A DNA stretch of 64,000 nucleotides from Bin22 sp034428635 (lineage in GTDB: Bacteria > Chloroflexota > Dehalococcoidia > Lucifugimonadales > UBA3495). Under the pieces are notes generated by a model. It saw only the letters and a list, made by a program, of their open reading frames with translations. It did no database searches and was not told the origin of the DNA. The stretch spans positions 1 to 64,000 of the forward strand of contig DAOUHR010000008.1 of NCBI GenBank assembly GCA_034428635.1, written 5' to 3'. Below, one piece after another: positions 16,207-24,072 of the stretch. The position numbers and the translations under genes were made by a program. Within the stretch, counting starts at the first letter, position 1. Every line of letters begins with the position of its first letter.

Positions 16207-16237
16207 GTCCCATTCTGTCCCATTCTGCCCCATTTTG
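16207..16237. repeat. TGTCCCATTCT short tandem repeat
   Basis: Three units (CGTCCCATTC, TGTCCCATTC, TGCCCCATTT), related to the tract at 7875-7905. Confidence 0.6.
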
Positions 16238-16282
16238 GATGGGACCGGTCATCCCCACTCTTTCGGCAAGCCAGGGACAGGC

Positions 16283-16310
16283 TCTGACCTTCCCCCTCAA
16301 TGGGAAGGGA
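16283..16310. repeat. Dispersed palindromic repeat (ACCTTCCCC family), copy 2
   Basis: CTGACCTTCCCCCTC then AATGGGAAGGGA; the two halves are complementary. It shares sequence with copies at 8133, 22894, 24007 and 57745. Confidence 0.55.
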
Positions 16311-16526
16311 GCCCCGGGTGGGGCAGAATTATATGTCTGCCCCTACTGATGTGGAATCCGGCCGTTTTCATAGTTTTATTGTGGAGACAGGTAATGCCAG
16401 CTGGCAAGTTGGGAGCTTTCGTCGATGACCCCGCCGGTGCAGGAACGACGGCATGCCCAAGAATCTGATATGCGATTGCCCTGGGTGCCTGGCAATAACG
16501 AAGGTCTCTTTTCTCCGAGTATGCCC

Positions 16527-17132
16527 TTAGGAATGGCTTTCCTCCTCATAGTTCCAGGCCCGGGGGTCGGGGCCATACTGGTTGGGGCCACGTTGGCCCT
16601 GCCTGACCAGCCATACCAGGGCCCAGACGTACACGGCCAGGATGCCGACCAACGCCACCAGGGCCAGGGCAAGAGCGAATATCAAGAGAATCCAGCTGCC
16701 CGCCGATTGACCGACCAAAAAGCCATTTTCTCCCCCAAAGTGGAAAGCGAAGAAGACTACAAGAAGGACCAGGGAAACGACAAAAACTAGCGAAGCAACA
16801 AAGTCGATGCCGTACCACGCCAGCAGCCACCACCCACTCCGGCCAATGTCGTGAAGGCGGCGGACTGCGACGGCCAGGCTGGGCAGGAATACGCCGATGA
16901 TGAGAAGAAATGCCAAAGGGCCGATGAACGGGACGCCAAGGGCCAGGAATATGACGGTTAGAACTGCGTCCACAATGGCCGCCGCGACAATAGCCAGGTT
17001 GGAAACCAGGACCCACCACCAGAACTCGGCGCGGGTGGCACGGCCATTGAATTGGGCATAGCTGCGCAGGCACCGTCGCACCGCCTGGGGCAGCGACAAC
17101 ATGGGTCTGGAAGAAGGACGGGACCGTTGCAA
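16527..17132 (-). CDS. DUF805 membrane protein (paralogue)
   Basis: A 201-residue paralogue of the protein at 15479-16054 with the same order of motifs: FNGRATRAEFWWWVL, hydrophobic helices, VRRLHDIGRSGWW, two further helices and GPNQYGPDPRAW. The N-termini also align (MQRSRPSSRPM here, MQPGAIPQSRPM there). This supports the TTG at 17132 over the internal ATG at 17102. Local duplication is likely. Confidence 0.88.
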   Translation of the reverse strand: MQRSRPSSRPMLSLPQAVRRCLRSYAQFNGRATRAEFWWWVLVSNLAIVAAAIVDAVLTVIFLALGVPFIGPLAFLLIIGVFLPSLAVAVRRLHDIGRSGWWLLAWYGIDFVASLVFVVSLVLLVVFFAFHFGGENGFLVGQSAGSWILLIFALALALVALVGILAVYVWALVWLVRQGQRGPNQYGPDPRAWNYEEESHS

Positions 17133-17156
17133 TGGCGTACCTGCTACTGGGGGTTT

Positions 17157-17543
17157 TCAGATTAGCTTCCGCTCTGCAATGAGGGCTTCATCTACCGGAA
17201 AGAAACCCAGTTGGCCGCGAAAGGGGACAGGGGTATCGTATGCCACTGGGTCTTCCAAAGTGAACCCGTAGGGCCCGCGGAACCAGGGGCTATCGCTGGC
17301 GGCAAGGCAACCGGTGATGGTTACCTCGCCAATTATTGCTCCGCGAGCGAGTTGGGCGGGAATTACTATGCCGGCCTGGGTGATGTATTGGCGCTGTTCG
17401 GGGTAGTCCTCGACGACCATGCGCTGGCCGGCGTGGACGTAAATGCGGCCCCGGAAGTTGGTGCTCCAGGTGCGGTTCTCAATGTCCTTGTAACCGTTGA
17501 CCACCAGCCAGGCCCAGGGCTGGCGGATGCTGAGGGCGCGCAT
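17157..17543 (-). CDS. ASCH domain protein
   Basis: A 128-residue protein starting MRALSIRQPWAWLVVNGYKDIENRTW, the characteristic ASCH opening. A beta-barrel region follows (RGRIYVHAGQ, GAIIGEVTITGCL, FRGPYGFTLEDP). ASCH domains share the PUA-like fold and are thought to bind RNA or act as small nucleases. The ATG at 17543 follows CCAGGAG; an upstream start at 17579 would add 12 residues not seen in the family. Confidence 0.88.
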   Translation of the reverse strand: MRALSIRQPWAWLVVNGYKDIENRTWSTNFRGRIYVHAGQRMVVEDYPEQRQYITQAGIVIPAQLARGAIIGEVTITGCLAASDSPWFRGPYGFTLEDPVAYDTPVPFRGQLGFFPVDEALIAERKLI

Positions 17544-17666
17544 CAGTATGACTCCTGGATTTGGCGGTTGAGCTGACAAGGGAATGGTGCGGGCAACAAC
17601 GAACTGATAGCGAGAAATAGCCTATTGTCTTGCAACGAAACTCAGTTTGACCGTACACTAGCCACT

Positions 17667-17957
17667 GTGATAATAGCATCCATAAGGCACCGGGGATTGC
17701 GGCGGTTGATTGAAGAGGACAATCCGAGATTTCTGCGACCGGAACTTGCCGACCGAGTCACTAAGATCGTAGCTGCATTGCTCTTGGCTGATAGTATTTA
17801 TGAACTGATTGACGAAGCCCTTCCAGGATGGCGAATTCACCAACTTTCTGGAGGGCGAGCGGATGAGTGGAGCATTTCAGTATCGGGCAATTGGCGGTTA
17901 ACCTTTCAGGTAGAAGGACAGGAGATCCACCACCTGAATCTTGAGGATTATCATTGA
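17667..17957 (+). CDS. higB: HigB-like toxin (RelE/ParE superfamily)
   Basis: A 96-residue protein with the HigB pattern: IIASIRHRGLRRLIEEDNPR, RVTKIVAALLLADSI, LPGWRIHQLSGGRADEWSI and the C-terminal NWRLTFQV followed by HHLNLEDYH. HigB toxins cleave mRNA on the ribosome. The GTG at 17667 fits the usual HigB N-terminus; an in-frame TTG at 17625 would add 14 residues. Its stop overlaps the start of the antitoxin gene (ATGA). Confidence 0.88.
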   Translation: MIIASIRHRGLRRLIEEDNPRFLRPELADRVTKIVAALLLADSIYELIDEALPGWRIHQLSGGRADEWSISVSGNWRLTFQVEGQEIHHLNLEDYH

Positions 17958-18265
17958 TGAACAAGCCCGGGATCAAAATTGGAATGAAGCCGCCGCATCC
18001 CGGAGACTTTATTCGCACCGAAGTCATTGAGGAGTTGGGTCTGAGTATTGCCCAAGCGGCCGAGATTCTGGGCGTGAGTCAAGGAAGCTTGTCAGACCTG
18101 CTACAAGGCAAGATTCCCTTGTCTCCAGAAATGGCGCTTCGCATGGAGAAGGGCTTTGGAGTTGGCATGGAAATGATGCTACGCCTTCAGGCCTGGTATG
18201 ACACGGTGGAAATGCGAGCCCGGGCTGATGAAGTACAAGTAGAACGTTACCAACCGAGCCCATAG
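17954..18265 (+). CDS. higA: HigA-like antitoxin (XRE family)
   Basis: A 103-residue antitoxin with the HigA opening MKPPHPGDFIRTEVIEELG and a helix-turn-helix (SIAQAAEILGVSQGSLSDLL). The C-terminal helix PLSPEMALRMEKGFGVGME is followed by RLQAWYD. It neutralises HigB and normally represses its own operon. The 4-nt overlap with higB shows translational coupling. Toxin-before-antitoxin order is typical for this family. Confidence 0.92.
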   Translation: MMNKPGIKIGMKPPHPGDFIRTEVIEELGLSIAQAAEILGVSQGSLSDLLQGKIPLSPEMALRMEKGFGVGMEMMLRLQAWYDTVEMRARADEVQVERYQPSP

Positions 18266-18281
18266 CTGGAAGGAGCAAGAA

Positions 18282-19277
18282 ATGGCAGATCTGGTATTGG
18301 GGCTGGGCTCGTCCCACAGCCCACAGTTGAGCACTCCAGCGGAGGGCTGGGCCGCCCGGGGTGAGCGGGACAAGGGTCACATTGAACTAATCGGCACCGA
18401 CGGCATCACTTCCAACTTTGAGGAACTGCTGGCCCGCTGCGACACGGGGCGTATAGCGAAGGAAATCACGCCGGAGAAGTTCGAGCAGCGGCACCAGCAG
18501 AACCAGAAGGCCATTGCCCACCTGTCCAGGAAGCTGTACGACGCCAAGCTGGACGTGCTGGTGATGGTAGGCGACGACCAGCAGGAGTATTTGTTGGACG
18601 ACAACATGCCGGCCTTCTGCGTTTACTGGGGCGACCAGGTTAAGGTTGCCGGACACGAAGCGGGACCGTCCACCGGCGGGCAGCACCTGATTGGGTACGA
18701 CACCGAAGACCGGCAAGTCCCCACGGACTCGGGATTCGGCCGCCACATCATTGAGCACCTGATCGAATCGGAGTTTGACGTGGGGCGTTCCAACTTCCTG
18801 GACCCCAAGCGGGGCGGCCGGGCCAGGGGCGGCATCGGCCACGCCTTCGGGTACGTGTATAACCGGCTGATGACGGAAGGGACGATTCCCACGGTGCCGG
18901 TGATGCTGAACACCTACTATCCCCCCAACCAGCCCACGCCCAAGCGGTGCTACAACCTGGGGCAGGCATTGAAGGGCGCAATAGAATCGTGGCCGAAGGA
19001 CATTCGCGTGGGAATCCTGGCGTCAGGGGGACTCAGCCACTTTGTAGTTGATGAAGAGTTGGACCAGGCGGCGCTGGCTGGAATGCAGGCCAGGAGCATT
19101 GAACAGCTAATGGCCCTGCCCCGGGAGAAAATCAACTCGGGCAGTTCGGAGATTCGCAACTGGATTGTGGTGGCGGGGGCCACGGAAAACCTGGACATGG
19201 ATGTGGTTGACTACGTGCCGTGCTACCGGTCCCCGGCTGGAACCGGCTGCGCCATGGGGTTTGCGACCTGGGAGTAG
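18282..19277 (+). CDS. Class III extradiol dioxygenase, LigB-type catalytic subunit
   Basis: A 331-residue LigB-superfamily protein. Likely iron ligands are the His in GLGSSHSPQL near residue 10, residues around MVGDDQQE, and the His in ASGGLSHFVVDEELD. The C-terminus carries IRNWIVVAGA and GTGCAMGFATWE. The family cleaves catechol-type rings beside the hydroxyls with Fe(II). No alpha subunit gene is adjacent, so it may be a single-subunit enzyme. It starts behind GGAAGGAG, 16 nt after higA. Confidence 0.88.
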   Translation: MADLVLGLGSSHSPQLSTPAEGWAARGERDKGHIELIGTDGITSNFEELLARCDTGRIAKEITPEKFEQRHQQNQKAIAHLSRKLYDAKLDVLVMVGDDQQEYLLDDNMPAFCVYWGDQVKVAGHEAGPSTGGQHLIGYDTEDRQVPTDSGFGRHIIEHLIESEFDVGRSNFLDPKRGGRARGGIGHAFGYVYNRLMTEGTIPTVPVMLNTYYPPNQPTPKRCYNLGQALKGAIESWPKDIRVGILASGGLSHFVVDEELDQAALAGMQARSIEQLMALPREKINSGSSEIRNWIVVAGATENLDMDVVDYVPCYRSPAGTGCAMGFATWE

Positions 19278-19330
19278 GCTGACCCACAACAACATTGTCC
19301 GGTAGGGAAAAGTCGAATTATGAAATAAAC

Positions 19331-19354
19331 GGGGCGGGAATTGATTCCCGCCCC
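19331..19354. terminator. Bidirectional terminator hairpin
   Basis: GGGGCGGGAA and TTCCCGCCCC enclose a TTGA loop between convergent genes ending at 19277 (+) and 19387 (-). A T-rich run follows on the minus strand (GTTTATTT), so termination is better supported in that direction. It belongs to the GGGGCGGG palindrome type. Confidence 0.7.
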
Positions 19355-19386
19355 AAACTCTTTGCGCAGATATGCACCGGCGAATG

Positions 19387-20937
19387 TTACGTCCTGCTGT
19401 TGTATACGTAGTGGGGTGCGCCGGTGGGCGGGCCGCCGGAGTCATCGGCCCAGGCACGGTAAAACTCTTCGGCGTAGGGGCGCAGGCGGGCGGCCATGCG
19501 GCGGGTTTCCAGGGTTTTTGGTTCCGCAGGGCGGGAGAGTTGTTCGCGTAACTCGCGCCGGATTTCGTCCTTGTTGACCCTTTGGTGCACGCCGTCACGG
19601 GTGAGAGCTTCGCCATCCACGATGACGGCGGCGATGTCCCGGGACTTGGCCCGTCCCAGAACGGCTTCCAGCGGGGGCAGGTCGGGTTCCAGGTAGGGGT
19701 CTTCCAGGTCTGAAAGACGGATTAGCAGCATATCAGCCCTGCGGCCCGGTTCCAGGACACCGATTTCACCGGCAAAGCCCGTGGGTCCGGCCGCGTTTGC
19801 CGTGGCCATGGCCAGCACCTGTTCCGGGGTTATGGCCGGGTTGCCGATGCCTGGCTGGCGGTGCAGTTTGCTGACCAGGCGCATCTCCTGGAGCAGGTCG
19901 TCGTCGTCATTGATGGCGGTGCTGTCGGTGCCCATTGCCACATTCAGGCCCCTGGCCAGCATGGAGTTGACCGGAGCAATACCGTTCTTGAGCCGCAGGT
20001 TGGAACTGGCGTTATGGCAGACGGTGGCCCCGGCCCCGGCCAGCAGGTCGATGTCCCGTTCCGTCAGCCACACGGCGTGGGCGCAGGACAGTCCGGGACC
20101 CAGGAATTCCAGGTCCTGCAGGTGTTCCACGGGAGTCTTGCCCCAGGTGCGCAGGCCGAAAGCCTTCTGGTAGTTGCTTTCCACCAAGTGCATGTGAATG
20201 GGCGTCTGGTAGCGCAGGGCCGTCTCGCGAGTGCGCTGCAGGAACTCGTCGGTGTTCCACTGGACGTTGCTGGGGCTGAGCAACACACGGAGTTTGCCAG
20301 TCGGGTCGCGATTATAGCGATCGTAGGACTCGGAGAAGAAGGCGAAGTACTCGTCGTCGGTCATGTCGGTGGCGGCCAGGTGCCGGTTGACGCCCTCGGC
20401 CAGGTCGGCGGGCAGGCCCGACAGGAAGTCCTGGTCGGCGGCGTAGACCACCCGGTTCTGGTTGCGGAAGTAGCTGGAAAAGGCAACCCGCATGCCGGCG
20501 TCCAGAAAGCCCCGCAACACCGCGTCCACGTCCTCGCGCAGGGTGGCGGTGGCGGTCTGGGGGTGGTTGTACATGACGGTGGTGGTGCCCGACTCCAGCA
20601 TGTTCAGGGCAGTGTACAGGGTCATCAGGTAGTGGTCGTAGGGACGGCGACCCCAGCCGTCGAGAATCCACAGTTCCAGGCAATCATCGCAGGTGCCCAT
20701 TTGCAGGGTGGTAACGCCGCGGCCGTGGTGGTGAGAATTGACCAGGCCCGGAATGATGGCGTAGTCGGGGCCGCCCAGTTCGTCGTCGGGCTGGTGGCGG
20801 GCACGCAATTCCTGCCAGGGGCCGACTTCTCGAATTACGCCGTCTTCCTGGTACACTGCCACGTCGGACAGGGCTGTCGTTGGTCCGTCGGACGCCGGGG
20901 TGAGCAGGTACCTGCCGCGAATCAGTGAAGACGCCAT
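19387..20937 (-). CDS. Amidohydrolase family protein (cytosine deaminase/ATZ-TRZ-like)
   Basis: A 516-residue metal-dependent hydrolase. Metal and active-site motifs in order are VNSHHHGRG, IHMHLVES, CAHAVWLTERD and AMGTDSTAINDDDDLL. The C-terminal part carries GEIGVLEPGRRADMLLI and VIVDGEALTRDG, the composite beta-sandwich typical of amidohydrolases. This group deaminates or hydrolyses N-heterocycles such as cytosine, guanine or triazines; the substrate is not determined. It lies 12 nt after a polysaccharide-deacetylase-like gene on the same strand. Confidence 0.9.
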   Translation of the reverse strand: MASSLIRGRYLLTPASDGPTTALSDVAVYQEDGVIREVGPWQELRARHQPDDELGGPDYAIIPGLVNSHHHGRGVTTLQMGTCDDCLELWILDGWGRRPYDHYLMTLYTALNMLESGTTTVMYNHPQTATATLREDVDAVLRGFLDAGMRVAFSSYFRNQNRVVYAADQDFLSGLPADLAEGVNRHLAATDMTDDEYFAFFSESYDRYNRDPTGKLRVLLSPSNVQWNTDEFLQRTRETALRYQTPIHMHLVESNYQKAFGLRTWGKTPVEHLQDLEFLGPGLSCAHAVWLTERDIDLLAGAGATVCHNASSNLRLKNGIAPVNSMLARGLNVAMGTDSTAINDDDDLLQEMRLVSKLHRQPGIGNPAITPEQVLAMATANAAGPTGFAGEIGVLEPGRRADMLLIRLSDLEDPYLEPDLPPLEAVLGRAKSRDIAAVIVDGEALTRDGVHQRVNKDEIRRELREQLSRPAEPKTLETRRMAARLRPYAEEFYRAWADDSGGPPTGAPHYVYNSRT

Positions 20938-20949
20938 GGGCCACCTCCC

Positions 20950-21861
20950 TCAGCCGGCCTGCTGCCGGTACCAGGCGATGATTTGGGAACCGGTGGCGGG
21001 CCAGACGCCGCCCTGGCCCATGATATGGGAAAGGGCACGGTCAATGCTGCCAATGCGGAAGGGCTGGCCCACCAGCCAGGGGTGCAAGTTGACGGCCATG
21101 AGCCTGCCGGTACTGGCGCCGTCCTCCTTCAGCACGTCGAAGCTCTCACCCAGCATCCGCTCGTAGTCGAAGACAGTCATAAGCTTGTGGGAGATGGAGA
21201 CCACGTCGTCCAGTTCGTACATCAGGGGCAGGGCGAAGAAGGGCCGGTCGCCGGTGGTCATGGGGTAGGGCTGCTCGTCGTTGGCCCAGTCACAGACGTA
21301 GGTCAGGCCTGCTTCCGCCAGCAATTGGGGGGTGCGGTCGGACTCGCCGTACTCGGGGCCGAACCAGCCAGCGGGTGCGGCGCCGGTGGCGCTCACCAAT
21401 GCCTGGATTGAAGTGCTAATGTATTCCCTTTCTTCCTCTTCGGACATGTTGCTGGTAATCATGCGGCTGACTGAGATGCCGTGGCCGATGATTTCGCAGC
21501 CCCGGTCCAGGCAGTGGCGGACGAGATAGGGATAGTGCTCGGCGGTCAGGGCGTCCATGGCGATGGTGGCGCGGATACCGTGCTTTTCCAGGACGTCCAG
21601 CAGGCGGAATATGCCAATTCGATGCCCGTATTCGCGGTGGGACAGGCGGGCGTAGTCGGGGAATTCCCGGGGGGCGGAACCGCCGGCCAGCCGAGCCACC
21701 TGGAAACTGCCGGCAGGCGCCTGCCACTCCATGTGCTCCAGGGGAATTACCACGCACAGGGCGACGGCGGCGTTGTCGGGCCAGCGCAGGGTCGGGCGGC
21801 TGATGACGGGGGACCATTCGTGGTGGGGGTGGTCCATACCAAAGGTGCGTTGGGCGGGCAT
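20950..21861 (-). CDS. Polysaccharide deacetylase family protein (PuuE-like)
   Basis: A 303-residue NodB-fold enzyme. Visible segments are a short N-terminal arm, YGHRIGIFRLLDVLEKHGI, ATIAMDALTAEHYPYLVRH and EIIGHGISVSRMI with the metal-site His. APAGWFGPEYGESDRTPQLL and VNLHPWLVGQPFRI follow. This arrangement resembles the cofactor-independent allantoinases of the PuuE group more than chitin deacetylases, but the substrate is unproven. The ATG at 21861 follows GGGAGAAG. It is paralogous to the gene just upstream. Confidence 0.87.
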   Translation of the reverse strand: MPAQRTFGMDHPHHEWSPVISRPTLRWPDNAAVALCVVIPLEHMEWQAPAGSFQVARLAGGSAPREFPDYARLSHREYGHRIGIFRLLDVLEKHGIRATIAMDALTAEHYPYLVRHCLDRGCEIIGHGISVSRMITSNMSEEEEREYISTSIQALVSATGAAPAGWFGPEYGESDRTPQLLAEAGLTYVCDWANDEQPYPMTTGDRPFFALPLMYELDDVVSISHKLMTVFDYERMLGESFDVLKEDGASTGRLMAVNLHPWLVGQPFRIGSIDRALSHIMGQGGVWPATGSQIIAWYRQQAG

Positions 21862-21916
21862 AAGCTTTTCTTCTCCCTTTTGGCGGCTGGTTCGTAAGGA
21901 ACAGACCAGGGCGGGC

Positions 21917-22840
21917 TTAACTCGCGGACTGTCCGGCCAGACGCTGGGCGTGGGCCACCACATCGTCGTAGTAGTTGGCGATGTAGTAGTCGGCGATTTC
22001 GTCGGCGGTAGTCTGCCATACCCCATCGTGGGACATTATGTAGCCCAGGATGTCGTCCAGGTATTTTATCCGGTGGGGCTGGCCGATAAGGAAGGGGTGC
22101 AGGGCGATGCACATTACCCGGCCGCTTTCCGCGCCCTCCTCGTAAAGGCGGTCGAACTGGGCCTTGCAGATGTCAGCGAAGTACTGGGCAGTGTAGTGAT
22201 TGTCGCGCAGAACCGACGAGTCGTTCAGTTCCACCGAGTAGGGGACGGAAATGAGCTTGCCGGAATTCACCTTGATGGGGGTGGGCTGGTCGTCGTGGAA
22301 CCAGTCGGTGTGGTAGATGAGCCCGGCCTCAGCCATCAAGTCGGGGGTGTGGACGCTGCCGGAAATGGCGGGGCCCAGCATGCCCTTCAGAGGCTTACCG
22401 GTGTGGCGCTTCAGGGTGTCGATACAGTCCCGGTAAAACTCCCGCTCCTCATCCTGGGTGCAGGTATAAAGGTAGCGGGTGTTGTAAATGCCGTGGCTCA
22501 TGTAGTCGTAGTCCCGCTCCATCATGGCCTCGGCAATCTCGGGAAAGTGTTCCAGAACGGCCAGGTTCAGGGACACGCAACAGCGTATGCCGTGCTTGTC
22601 CAGGGGTTCCAGCATGCGCCAGAAACCGATGCGGTTGCCGTAGTCACGGTAGGAGAATTGCTGCACGTCGGGATAGGGCGTGCGGGGCCAGGGATTGCGG
22701 ACACCCTCGTTGACAGGCTGGTACTCGTAATGTTCAACGTTGGGGGATATCCAAAGGGCGACACGGGCGTCGTTGGGCCACTTGATGACGGGGCGATCGG
22801 TGATGGGCAGGTAGTCGATGCGGTCGGGTGGCAGGGCCAT
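21917..22840 (-). CDS. Polysaccharide deacetylase family protein (paralogue)
   Basis: A 307-residue NodB-fold protein sharing the layout of the preceding paralogue: DYGNRIGFWRMLEPLDKHGI, YDYMSHGIYNTRY, GMLGPAISGSVHTPDLMAEAG and IALHPFLIGQPHRIKY. The catalytic loops differ (for example SHGIYN versus GHGISV), so the two copies probably act on different substrates or form a heteromer. They are 55 nt apart on the same strand. Confidence 0.87.
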   Translation of the reverse strand: MALPPDRIDYLPITDRPVIKWPNDARVALWISPNVEHYEYQPVNEGVRNPWPRTPYPDVQQFSYRDYGNRIGFWRMLEPLDKHGIRCCVSLNLAVLEHFPEIAEAMMERDYDYMSHGIYNTRYLYTCTQDEEREFYRDCIDTLKRHTGKPLKGMLGPAISGSVHTPDLMAEAGLIYHTDWFHDDQPTPIKVNSGKLISVPYSVELNDSSVLRDNHYTAQYFADICKAQFDRLYEEGAESGRVMCIALHPFLIGQPHRIKYLDDILGYIMSHDGVWQTTADEIADYYIANYYDDVVAHAQRLAGQSAS

Positions 22841-22893
22841 AGCAGTTTCCTCTAACTCTCGTGGAATTGAAGATTTGGGGACTGGTGGCGGAG

Positions 22894-22935
22894 TTCACCC
22901 CCATCCCAACCTTCCCCCGCCAATGGGGAAGGGAC
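22894..22935. repeat. Dispersed palindromic repeat (ACCTTCCCC family), copy 3
   Basis: TTCACCCCCATCCCAACC then TTCCCCCGCCAATGGGGAAGGGA. This is the most complete copy here, with complementary TTCCCC and GGGGAA halves. It lies between the epimerase stop and the deacetylase start. Confidence 0.6.
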
Positions 22936-22953
22936 CTTCGTCGGGTTGGTCTG

Positions 22954-23934
22954 TTAGTCCATAAACCCTGAGTCGCGGCGCCATTGGACGTAGTGGGACA
23001 GGCCGGCGGCCAGGTCGTACTTGGGCGTCCAACCGAAGTCGCGCCACAGGCGGTAGCCGGACAGGGGACCGCGGGCCGGGGAGGTGCTGACGTTGGAGAC
23101 GGGTTCCGCGCCCTGTTCCAGCAGGATGGCGTCGGGGTAGAGTTCCTTCAAGGTGTCCTGAATCTGCTGGCCGGTTACCCACACGCCGTTGGTGATGTTG
23201 TAGCGGTCATGGGGCAGGTCCGGGGCGTCCACCACGGTGGCAATGCCGGAGGCAATGTCGAGGACGTAGGTAAAGTCGCGGCCCGCGTCGGAGTCCTCAA
23301 TGGCTATGGGTTCGCCACGGACCAGGCGGCCGGTCCACTGGTGGGGGATGGACATATTGTCGCGGTGGCCGGTAACCCGCTCCATGGGGCCGTAGGGTGT
23401 GCTGAGCCGCAGGCTGGCGGTTTCCCAACCGTGCAGTTCGCCGTAACGCTGGGTGATGGCCTCGCTGGCAGCCTTGGTAATGCCGTAAAGGGTGTCGGCT
23501 TTGGACGGGTCGTCTTCGTTGAAGTACTGGTCGGGGCCGCGGGTCATGCCGTACATGGAACCGGAACTGATGTAGATGAAGCGCTGGGGGCCGATATGCC
23601 GGGCCATCTCCAGCATATTGGCGGTGCCGGTGACGTTTATGTCAACAATGTCGCGGCTGCGGGCGGTTTCCAGGTCAACCCGGTTCACTGTGAAGACGGC
23701 GGCGTGGACTATCTTCTCGATATCATAGGATTGTCGAAGCGACTCCAGGTCGGAAGGATTTAGGATGCTGCCGGCGACGAATGTAACGCGGGACTGCAGG
23801 TCGCCCAGGTAGCGCAGGTTCAGGTCGTCAGCGGGGGAAACGTCCAGGCTGACCACCTCGTGGCCGCGAGACGCCAGTTCCCGGACGATATTGGAGCCGA
23901 CGAAACCGGTGCCGCCGGTTACCAAGGTTACCAT
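22954..23934 (-). CDS. NAD-dependent epimerase/dehydratase family protein
   Basis: A 326-residue extended-SDR protein. The Rossmann motif TLVTGGTGFVGSNIV begins at residue 3; an Asp (VSLDVSP) is placed to bind the NAD ribose. A Ser/Tyr/Lys active site is visible in YISSGSMYG and TLYGITKAASE. Substrates are often nucleotide sugars, but similar enzymes act on other alcohols. The ATG at 23934 follows GGAGATGG. The gene lies between the gamma-glutamyltransferase and the two deacetylase-fold genes on the same strand. Confidence 0.88.
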   Translation of the reverse strand: MVTLVTGGTGFVGSNIVRELASRGHEVVSLDVSPADDLNLRYLGDLQSRVTFVAGSILNPSDLESLRQSYDIEKIVHAAVFTVNRVDLETARSRDIVDINVTGTANMLEMARHIGPQRFIYISSGSMYGMTRGPDQYFNEDDPSKADTLYGITKAASEAITQRYGELHGWETASLRLSTPYGPMERVTGHRDNMSIPHQWTGRLVRGEPIAIEDSDAGRDFTYVLDIASGIATVVDAPDLPHDRYNITNGVWVTGQQIQDTLKELYPDAILLEQGAEPVSNVSTSPARGPLSGYRLWRDFGWTPKYDLAAGLSHYVQWRRDSGFMD

Positions 23935-23950
23935 TTGCCATCTCCTTCCT

Positions 23951-23990
23951 TTGTCCACGAATAGGCACGAATGTTCACTAATGATTTGTT
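23951..23990. repeat. Dispersed repeat (CACGAATAAGCACGAA family), copy 2
   Basis: GTCCACGAATAGGCACGAA then TGTTCACTAATGATTTG. It matches the copy at 14984-15020 and lies just upstream of the epimerase start. Confidence 0.55.
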
Positions 23991-24006
23991 GATTTGTCGG
24001 GGACGC

Positions 24007-24045
24007 CTCACCCCCATCCTGACCTGCCACCTTGTTGGAGGAAGG
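24007..24045. repeat. Degenerate ACCTTCCCC-family repeat, copy 4
   Basis: CTCACCCCCATCCTGACC, then CACCTTGTTGGAGGAAGG. The left half matches copies 3 and 5; the right half is diverged. Confidence 0.4.
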
Positions 24046-24072
24046 AATGTTCAACTTTCGCGCCAGCGTTCC

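Larger units (their letters stand above)
16055..16526. other. Intergenic region between the DUF805 paralogues
   Basis: No credible gene. It contains a TGTCCCATT-type repeat tract (16207-16237) and an ACCTTCCCC-family palindromic repeat (16283-16310). The rest shows no recognised structure. Confidence 0.5.

Noticed and set aside
19861..20928. 355-codon plus-strand frame opposite the amidohydrolase
   Set aside because: Antisense shadow; the minus-strand protein carries all amidohydrolase metal motifs.
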